Positions 55,379-64,000 of a stretch of DNA of 64,000 nucleotides are shown here, piece after piece. How positions within the stretch are numbered: position 1 is the first letter of the stretch; every line of letters begins with the position of its first letter. A program made the position numbers and the translations under genes. The notes beneath the pieces are model-generated. The model searched no databases. It was not told where the DNA came from and was given only the letters and a program-made list of their open reading frames with translations. Source of the DNA: Lycium barbarum (taxonomy: Eukaryota > Streptophyta > Magnoliopsida > Solanales > Solanaceae); the NCBI RefSeq assembly GCF_019175385.1, contig NC_083343.1:51482457-51546456 (forward strand), given 5' to 3'.

Positions 55379-58280
55379 TGTCACGACCCAATTTATAAGT
55401 CGTGAAGGCACTAACTCCCCCGAGTCAGTAAGCCATACACAACCCCATTTAAAGAAGGTAAGTAAGTATTAAGCACGGAAATAAGCATATGAATTGATTG
55501 ATACGAATTTAAGCCTTTATAATCATGAAAAAAGTGAATAAGTAATATAATTCCCAAAACTTGGTGTCACTAGTACAAGAACTTCTAAGTTTTGATACAT
55601 GTTTAAAGTAATACAAAGTATACTGTCCGAATATAAAAGACAGAAATAATAATAGAAGAGAATTTGGTACTACAGAGCTGCATGCAGCGCCTCTCGACTC
55701 TCCGAAACAGTCTCCGCCTCGGCCGGTTGAGCATCCTCAAAGGCCATCAGCATGGATACCAAACCTGCACACAAAAAGGTGCAGCAAGTGTAGCGCGAGT
55801 GCAAAATCAACGGGTACTCAGCATGCATTGTCAACTTACTTGATCCAGAACGGAGACGAGGACTCGTCTACAAATTGCCATCAACATACTTAACCGCCAT
55901 TAGTCCAAAGTAATATTAATCGTATAAATCATCTTAACCTCTAGTTGTAAGCCTATGTGAGTGCTTCTAATCCACAATTGCCTTAGCTAGCCTACGAGCA
56001 TATAACTCTTCTATTCATCACATAACATAAATTTGCACTTAAGCATAAATCAAACACCAACTCAAGTAAATCACGATCAATGAATCAATGGTATGATATG
56101 ATATGATATGCATTAGTAGCCACTCCGCACATAGCTAGAGCTGACTTCTTTCGTTCACTTCCTTATCATACGTTTCCACAGTCTTTATCATTAATCTTTC
56201 CATCAGGATAATTACAAATCTAGTAAAGACCCCGGATTTCCATCAATCTTTCCATTGGAACCATATCACAATGTCCCAAAAAATATATAATGAAATGCAT
56301 GTATAAGTGAAGAACACGACAATAATCAGAAGATGTGAATAATCAAAAACATTCGAAATCAGCAATCAATATCAGTCATCAACATAAATCAAACAATGAA
56401 GAGTGTATGCCATGCAATGCAATGCAAGGTTTTATTTGCACTTCCCGATATACACACATTCGAATATTAACGAATCATGACCCATGGGGGCCTCATGAGG
56501 CCCATATATCGCCGCTCCGTAGTTTCCTTAGAGCATGGCCTCAATCATATCATATCTCAATAACCTTTATCATAGCCAACCAGGCTCAAGTGTCAATATA
56601 ATGTGCCAACATCATCACTCATCCGGAACAAGATCCCATTGGACTCACAATAATATCCTCAAATTATATGCATGAATAGATGTAAAGCATGAATATGGCA
56701 TGTATCAAGTCAAGAACAAGTATAAAAGCATGTAATCCATTTTCATGTTCATAATACCATAAAGGCTTCACTTTTTTACTTCTTTTCATTTTAACGACGA
56801 AATATGTATGAGTGATATGCACACGAACAGAGAAGACATGCAAATAATAATGATAAGAGACATAAAGTACGGGCATCAGACCCCAATCACAAATCCAAAG
56901 GATTATACTATTCTATCAGCTAGTGCCCAAAGCATGGCATTCAGACCAACTATACAATTGAAATTGCGCAAATACCCAAACATGATGACCGGTATCCGAT
57001 ACTAGTGCTTGTCACCTCACTAGTATCAGAACCCCCTTAGTAACCCCGTTACCCTCTTATTTAGGTTCATTTAAGTTAACCACAACGTTCTAAAAGGAGT
57101 GCAAAGTCTCAACATGCTTGTAAAGGAGAAGTCTGAAGCTCTACAATCTCCATGTGGCCTCCTCATTCTTTAAATCCTCCAAATGATCCCAAACTGACCA
57201 AATATGAGTTATATGTTAGAGCACGAGTCTATTAATACCCATATTGCTATATAAAATCCAAATCTGAAATAAAACCCAAAATTAGAATTACCGGACCCAA
57301 AAGGGAAAAATAGTAAATTGGGCCTAGTATCATGTTCCTCGTGCTTAATATTACTCACATACCAAAAATCATCCAAAAACAACTACGAATTCATGCTCAA
57401 TTATCAATTTCTCCAATTTCCGAATTGGGTTCAAAACCCTTCACTTTGCCTCTTAAATTTCACTTTCTAAGCATGGATTATTGATCCTAGTCAATGAAAT
57501 AATCATAAAACATGACTCAGAGAACTTACCCACTGACTTCCTTTGAAACCCTTCACGTTTTGCTCTACAATCGTCCTTAGTCTCGGGGTTTTAGAATAAG
57601 AAAGACTTAAGGAAGATGACACTTAAACACATTCTGCCCAACGATCTTGCGCACCTGCGCAGTTAAGCAAGCGTCTATGTGCTTACACCGGCGAGCAACA
57701 CCTCGCCTCGGTGAATCTTCCCAAAATATCTTAGGTTCCCATCGACGAACCAACCTCGCATCTGCAACATCGCGCCTGCCGAACATTCCCTGTAGGTGCG
57801 GAATCAAGCCAACTCCCTAACCTCTCGCTCCTATTCACCTCCCCTCACTGGAGAGAGAGTCCGTAGGTGTGAGACAGGATTCACGCCTACGCATACACCA
57901 GAATAGCTAAAAACTAATTTTTGACTATCATCATCTGAAATCTCGAGACTCTCCCGGAACCTCCCCGATACAAACCAAATAAGCACACATATGTAAAAAT
58001 GCTATACAAACTCACTCGTGCACACAAAATTCCCGAAAGAGGTCTCGTTGTCCAAGTCAACCCCGAATGGGCAAAAACTAACTTTCCAACCAAAATATCA
58101 AAACGCCCCGAGCCCCTCAGGAATAGAACCAAACATTCAAAAAAGCTATAATCGACATTCTGAACCTACCGAAATTAACAGAAAGATTTATTTACCCCCG
58201 ATGTTGACTTTAGTCTACAAAACACTTAAAAGCTTTCAAAAATATCATTTTTTCAACCCAAACACATCCAACTACCTCGG
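55379..58280 (-). mobile_element. LTR K2, interrupted by element L
   Basis: It starts TGTCACGACCCAATTTATAA with a U5-end hairpin (55381-55387 with 55399-55405; in sense nine pairs including two U-G). There is no primer-binding site on the left, so it is the outer end of a 3' LTR. Its right end is cut by LTR L at 58281. The contents are non-coding. Confidence 0.65.
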
Positions 58281-59123
58281 TGATATGACCTTACTAGGCA
58301 CACTTCACTTGAAGGCTCGCATTGAAGACCAAGGCATGGGACTCCAATCCATTCAAGTTAGGAGGATTACCAAAGGAGCATTGGAGACCCATGGAGAGGT
58401 ATACAAGCCCCATAAGAAGGCCTATGAAGTATGGAAAGTAGCTTGGAGAGGAATAGAAGAAGAAGCTACAAGAAAGAAGGCCAACACTCAAAGTGGCTAG
58501 AGGCGCAAAGGGGTAGAAATGAAAATGTGGCTAGATGTGCAAAAGAAGGGGCATAGATGCAAATAGTCACAATTGCAAGCTTTAAGGTTTGGATGATGGC
58601 TATATGTGCAAGAAGAAGCCTTTTTTAATTTCTAGCCAACATCCAACTAGCCAAATAAGGCCCTTGCCTCATTAAGGGAAATAATGTAATAGCTACATGT
58701 CTTCTTATTTCCTAGTAGTATAAGTAGGAGGTTTGACCTCATTTACAATTAGATTATGTTGAATGATGAAACTCTTATGAGAGATTGTTTAGTTTATAGC
58801 TTTAGTTTAATATAGATTGTTTGGTTGGATAACCAAGTGTTGCTTCCTAGTTGTGAAGTGAATTGATTGCTTTCGATCGAATTCAATATTGCTCATTTGT
58901 GGATTCATTTGAGTCATTTGTTGACTCGAATTGTTTAGGTTATAGGGTTTGTTAATCCGATTGGAAGGGTTAGGGTTTCACATACCCTTCTTGTCCATAG
59001 ATTTCTTGCTCTTAGGTTCAAGTATCGATCCTTCTAATCTTTTCATCCCCGTTCCCATACCCCTTTTGGTTGGTTCCTTGTTTTTGTTGTCAAATCTAGG
59101 GTTTCCTAGGTTGAATCTTATCA
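58281..59123 (+). mobile_element. 5' LTR of element L (843 bp)
   Basis: It runs from TGATATGACC to CTTATCA, with terminal inverted bases TGATA and TATCA, and is followed after TA by a primer-binding site. A frame of 160 codons (58018-58500) crosses its left boundary and is therefore not a gene. Confidence 0.7.
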
Positions 59124-59125
59124 TA

Positions 59126-59136
59126 TGGTATCAGAG
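59126..59136 (+). promoter_or_regulatory. Primer-binding site of element L
   Basis: TGGTATCAGAG is complementary to initiator tRNA-Met. The twelfth base differs (A for C). Confidence 0.85.
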
Positions 59137-60342
59137 AAAGGTTGACGAGTTGTTCTATTCAATTCTTCAATCCTTGATTGAACAAAAAAAAATTAAAAAT
59201 TACAAAAATTTCAAAAAAAAAAAATCGAAAATCATGGTTGTGTTGTTTTGTTGTTGGATTTGAGGTTGAATTATGGTTTGTTGCTATCAAAAACCTCTAG
59301 ATCCGAAGTTTCAAGTGATTTGGTTGAGTTTTGAGTCAATCAGTATTGTTGTTCTTAATGAACTTGAAGAACTCAAAAGTGGGTTTGGTGATTGAGTTGA
59401 AATTGAAGCTAATTGGGTAGTGGGATTTGTTCTTCATATCAAAAGGAGCTTAGATTAGGAATTTGGAAGAAAAATGAGTTGGAATAGAGGTAATTGGAAA
59501 TTTGAATGTTCATCATGTTCTTGAAGACATTCATATCTTCATCTTTAGAAAACGACTCAGAAGGAAGATTTAATCCAAAAATATTTCCAAGTCAAGAAGA
59601 AAGGTTATTTGTTGGGCCAAAAAGGGCAAGTCCTAGGTTGTGTGGGGCCCAAGACGTCACCAGATCCAAGAAATTCGGCCCAAAGTTTGAGAAAATCAAG
59701 TATAGGAGTGCGCGTTCTGACCACGCATTGCATGTCCAAAGCACAAGTCGGGCATGCGTTGCACGTGCGACACACGACCATCGCACAAGGGTACAATTTT
59801 TCTGAAATTTTCTTATTCTCTGTAAGGCGCATGTTGCACATATTCAGAGAGGGGTATTTTTTGCGATCATTGTGCCATGCATGACCATCACATGACTCTG
59901 AAAATACCAAAAAAAATTCTAAGTGTTTGATTCAGAGAGAGGTGTTTTGTGCGTTGCTTGCGCGACGCACAGCCCACACACGACCATTAGAAAATCTGTC
60001 TAAGTGTCAAAAATGGTTTGGTTCCTTCTTAACTTCTTCTCTTTGATTCTTAAAACTATTTAACAACTAGTAATCGATTTTATTAGTTGCTAACTAGTTC
60101 TTGTGTCCGAATTCATTTCGTACTAATTCTTCTTAAGTTTTTAAATTTGTTTTTGGGTCGTCCTTCTTTCATCTTCACAAGAATCCATTCTTTCACAAAG
60201 TATAATCAACCGGGTGAATTTTATTGGTTACGCGATTCATCAACAACTTCAAAGGAGCATGAAGTGTGGTAAGGTTGAGAGTTCATTACGAGTGGCGTGA
60301 GGCTATTATTACTAATATCGTTTGCTAGTTTTGCAGGTCACT
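59137..60342 (+). mobile_element. Long leader of element L
   Basis: About 1.2 kb between primer-binding site and gag. It does not share the A/B/F/G/I leader or its hairpin. It contains G/C-rich phrases around 59700-59990 (GTTGCACGTGCGACACACGA) and no convincing gene. Confidence 0.6.
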
Positions 60343-62432
60343 ATGTCTAACCAAGGAAACAGAACGCAAGAGATAAGAGATATGTCATCCATAACAAGTT
60401 CATTAGCTATTCTCATGAATCAAATGTCGGGCTTGACATCGAAGATGGAAAGCCCGGATGGGAAGTTGAGTGGTATAGATGCGCGGATGGTGAGTATTGA
60501 GAAAACTGAAGTGGATGGTTATAGCAGAATGGGCACTCCCCGTTCTTGGAATGAAGGTGATGGAGATAAAACACAGGATACTACACCAACCATTACCCGG
60601 GACAAGCACATACCTTGTGCAATCCTAACACGACAACCACCTCCACCCAAAGAGTTCCACCACCCCAAATATCCATCATTTCACCCCAAACATCCACATT
60701 CCAAAACACCTATCGACAAACCTATCCCCAAGTTTACCAAAAAAACCCGAATGAGGCAATCCCTCAAGTAATCTTACAATAAGCACCCTAGGCTCCACCC
60801 CAAGCCCAAACACAAGATCCCTTTCTTAACCAAAACCAATACCAACGCCAATACCGATACCCAATGAGTGAAGAGGAGTATGAATATTATTAACAAGATA
60901 GGTGGTGGGATGATAACCGACAAGGAGGAAGGCGTGGAGTGGTGAATAACCGGGGAAGGGGAGGAAGAGGAGGCTTTGAGAGATTTTCGGGCTATGAACC
61001 TAGATTCCAAGGTCATGAAGACTTAGGAAGGGCCCAATGTTATGAAGACCGGGGAAGATGGAAACATAATGAGCGAAATTTGAACACCATCAAGGTGAAC
61101 CTTCCTACTTTCCAAAGAGGTAGCAATCCGGAAGAGTTCCTTGAATGGAAATTGCAAAGTGAGCGCATCTTCCTCACAAACAACATCTCTAAGGCCTTAA
61201 AGACAAAGTATACCCTCACTCAATTAGAGGGATACACTTCTACTTGGTGGGAATCCAAGAAGTTACAAATAGCTCAACAATGCATCTATGATCTTCCAAC
61301 TTGGAACCACTTGATTGACCTTATGGAGACAAGGTGGCTTCCACCCACATACAACCAAGATACACTCAAAAAGTTGTACATGTTGAAAAAAGGATTGAAA
61401 AGCGTGGAATAGCACTTTGATGAGTTTGAGGAATTGTAGATGAAGTCCAAGATAGAGGAGCATGAGGATTACACTATTATAAGGTTTGTAGCTAACTTGA
61501 ATCGGGATATTGCTAAACCAATGAGGCTCAAGACTTATAATAGACTCGAAGAGGAATTCCATGATTCATCCAAGGTTGAAGTGGATCTAAAAGAAGAGAG
61601 GTCTTACAAAGACAAAAGCAAATCAACTTCAACTTGGAACAAAGATAAAGCTAAGTGGAAGGCTTCCACTTGGGAAAATCCCGAATCGAACACTCCAACA
61701 CCTCAAGCTAAAAGTGATGACAAGGCTAAAGGAGGTAACAACTCTAAACCTTATTATAATCGTCCTTCTATGATCCAATGCTTTAAATGTCAAGGAAGAG
61801 GTCACATTGCAAGTGAATGTCCCAACCGGAGGACTATCACCATTGTGAGAGATGGGTACCGGACCGATGATGAAAATGAGAAAAGGGTTGGTAATGAACA
61901 TGAGGGAGAAAGTAGTGAGTATGAGGGTGATTCAGATGACGAGGGTGAAATAAGGTATGAAGAAAAATTGAACCATGCCATTGTCATAAGAAGAGCCATG
62001 GGGGCCTTAGCTAGAGAAGAAGTAGGACAAAGGGAAAATCTCTTTAATGCTAGGTGTAAGATTTTGGACAAGGTTTGTTCCTTGATCATTGACGGTGGGA
62101 GTTACACTAATGCGGTTAGCCAACTTTTGGTTAAAACTATGAAATTCCCCACAAGAAAAAACTCTAGCCCCTATAAGCTTCAATGGTTCAATGAATGTGG
62201 AGAAATGCGGACCAACCAAACGATTATCAAATTGAGAATTGGAAGATATGAGGATGAAATCTTTTGTGATGTGGTGCCAATGCAAGCGTGCCATATTTTG
62301 CTTGGAAGGCCTTGGCAATTTGATGTGGATGCTCAACATAGTGGGCGGACCAATAAGTATTATTTTGTGGTAAAAGGTAAAAAGTATGTCCTTGCTCCAT
62401 TGACTCCCCGTGAATTGCGTGAAGAATATATA
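60343..62432 (+). pseudogene. Broken gag-protease of element L
   Basis: Gag starts ATG at 60343 after a leader. The capsid part (61080-61500) has EFLEWKLQSERIF and RFVANLNRDIA. A zinc knuckle CFKCQGRGHIASEC is near 61780-61820, an acidic linker (GESSEYEGDSDDEGE) follows, and then a retropepsin-like part with SLIIDGGSYTN near 62085 and HILLGRPWQFD near 62300. Lesions: a frameshift between 60343 and 60939, stops near 60771 and 60890, and TAG codons near 61410 and 61437; from 61440 the frame is open to the break. LTR M is inserted at 62433, so reverse transcriptase and integrase lie beyond the window or are lost. The proteins differ clearly from B and F. I would place it among Ty3-type elements without naming a lineage. 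Confidence 0.88.
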
Positions 62433-64000
62433 TGTCACACCCTAATTTCCCTAGGGTGTGATGGGCACCCGACCCCATATCCGGAGCTGAGCGAACCCAC
62501 AGATTCTTATTACACACATCATTTCTTCGGACTCTGAAAATCAAATAAAAGTAAAATACATATTAAGCTTTCGAAGTCTTTCTTTTATCGTTCTTGAATC
62601 GAACTAAATTTGTAATCTTATAGAATACATAGTATAATACATAAAGACACATCGGCTGATGGAGCCGCTTACAAAACTGATAGCCAATACCCACGACTCT
62701 GTCTGCAAAGTCTCTAACTTCAAACAAACAATCACAGTACGTACACTCTGACTCGGCAACACTCCAGAAGCAAATGGAGTTGCCAATCCAGCTAAAGCAT
62801 CTTCTAACAATGTCCTGTGCTCGTCTGGGTGTACCTGCGTGGCATGAAACGCAGCCCCCGAAAAAGAGGGGGTCAGTACGAAATATGTACTGAGTATGTA
62901 AAGCATGGAATACAGCAAACAGAATTATAATCGAAAGAAACGATACCAAAGTAAGTACACTTTCAGAATACCAAAATACTTACTCTTCAGAATGCAAATC
63001 GTATATATATATTGATGCCATATGTCAAAAGAGGTACAGAAAGTAAGTAGGTCATCCAGAGTATCAAAATGTGTATTTTCCAAACATGGACCGCACGTGC
63101 CAACGGCGTATGTCATCATATACGTTTATACATAACTGATTCATACGTAACATAGTAGTGCCGAGGAGCGTACAGCCCGATCCACATATATAACATATTA
63201 GCGCCGAGAAACGTTTTGCCCGATCCACATATATACCATATTAGTGCCGAGGAACGTTCGGCCCGATCCACAAATGTAATTGATGCGGAACGTGCAGCCC
63301 GATCCATATACACATATTATTTTGCTGTGGCACGTGCAGAAGGTTAGTACAAACATTAAGCACGATATGCAGAATAATAAAACACTTACTGGGAACACGA
63401 ATCATGCATGCCAAGAACGGTATCCGGCCCCTTACGGGACCCGGGGAAACGTGGCGCCACCCTGCCTTTGGCGCCACACATATCATACGCCAGAAGGTTT
63501 GCTCCGTAAGCTCCGTAAGCTCCGTCACACATCATAATATCATATCATAAGATCAGAACATGCATATACACATATATGGTTCGACAAACCATGAAAACAT
63601 CATAACACCGTAACACATCATACTCCGGAATACATATATGGCACCGGACCCTCAAGCAAGGGACCCGGCGTACTATGCGCACGATATATACCGGCCCGGG
63701 ACTCGGGGAAAGAGATCACAACACATGCACGAACAGAGTAGTAAGACAACATATGCACATAAATAATTAGCTTTCAAGACTCGATGGACAAATATATTTA
63801 CCGACACCTGAAGGCCCAGAACTAGTTTCGGTTCAATCGGAACTAGTAAACAAAAGTTATGAGCTTTTGAAGTACAGAATCTTCTAAAAGCGTTTCACGA
63901 GTTATTATTTATTATTTTGGAAATCAAAGCAACAACCGTGTCAGGTATCTTTTCAGGTATCGTTATAGACCAAATTAAATATAACTCTTGGAACCATATG
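62433..64000 (-). mobile_element. LTR M, A-type start, runs off the window
   Basis: It starts TGTCACACCCTAATTTCCC and shares about 45 bp with the A LTR terminus, including the perfect ten-base U5 hairpin (62435-62444 with 62452-62461). There is no primer-binding site on the left, so it is the outer end of a minus-sense 3' LTR inserted in element L. It also shares the CCCCGAA..GGGGGTCAGTACGAAAT block near 62855 with other LTRs. Confidence 0.8.
63157..63330. repeat. 43-bp minisatellite in LTR M
   Basis: There are about four units of the type AGTGCCGAGGAACGTTCGGC followed by CCGATCCACATATAT. It lies where LTR A has its 46-, 91- and 69-bp repeats, but the sequence is different. Confidence 0.85.

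Noticed and set aside
58276..58280. CTCGG as target-site duplication of element L
   Set aside because: The right end of L is not in the window because LTR M interrupts it, so the second copy cannot be seen.
58018..58500. 160-codon plus-strand frame
   Set aside because: It crosses the boundary between LTR K2 and LTR L (58281), so it is a chance fusion of two LTR sequences.
59700..59990. Possible short gene in the L leader (frames on both strands around 59605-59910)
   Set aside because: Overlapping frames on both strands arise from a G/C-rich patch. No domain or start context is seen, and it lies between primer-binding site and gag of element L.

Overview
This window looks like repeat-rich heterochromatin of a flowering plant. 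I would guess a nightshade-family (Solanaceae) genome, from the style of the long LTRs and the Tekay/Del-type chromovirus proteins; that assignment is inference. I found no host gene, no functional tRNA or rRNA gene and no CRISPR array. Almost every base can be assigned to nested, decayed LTR retrotransposons. I use letters for the elements (A to O); they are local labels, not family names.

Layout, left to right. 1-2701: LTR N (sense +, left end outside the window), inserted in the next block. 2702-18432: a tandem array of element A on the minus strand, partial LTR - internal 1 - LTR - internal 2 - LTR - internal 3 - LTR, with LTRs of about 3.95 kb and internal regions of only 0.93-1.48 kb. 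The array sits in an LTR fragment of family C (18433-19222), which sits in LTR D (19223-20824), which sits in the 5' LTR of a plus-strand chromovirus B (20825-25088). B has a broken gag-pol and is cut inside integrase by element F (25089-42510, minus strand). F has a 3' LTR, a broken but largely recognisable gag-pro-pol with a C-terminal chromodomain, and a truncated 5' LTR. Inside F lies a structurally complete non-autonomous element G (27833-36183), bounded by the 5-bp target-site duplication ATAAC. Further right: LTR H (sense +), LTR I flanked by a primer-binding site on one side and a polypurine tract on the other, a gag remnant J, LTR fragments C2, E2 and K, the 3' end of an older Ty3-type element O, LTR K2, a shorter-LTR element L with a broken gag-protease (58281-62432), and LTR M (A-type start), which runs off the window.

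How the parts work together. A, G and I carry no recognisable polymerase, yet they share with B and F the same primer-binding site (initiator tRNA-Met) and the same roughly 200-nt leader. This suggests that the coding elements mobilised the short ones. Three RNA features stand out. First, a 5S-rRNA-derived domain lies inside the internal regions of A (copy 1) and G, followed by a T-run. Second, a hairpin 42-45 nt downstream of the primer-binding site has a six-base loop that is self-complementary in A (GCGCGC) and in G and I (GTGCAC), much like a retroviral dimerisation signal. Third, a hairpin formed by the last bases of U5 directly abuts the primer-binding site; it is kept in several families with compensatory and G-U changes. 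G also carries a decayed acidic, internally repeated reading frame that I do not recognise.

All sequence comparisons were made by eye. LTR ends are given to the base where terminal TG/CA, primer-binding site or polypurine tract fix them. Truncated ends are approximate.
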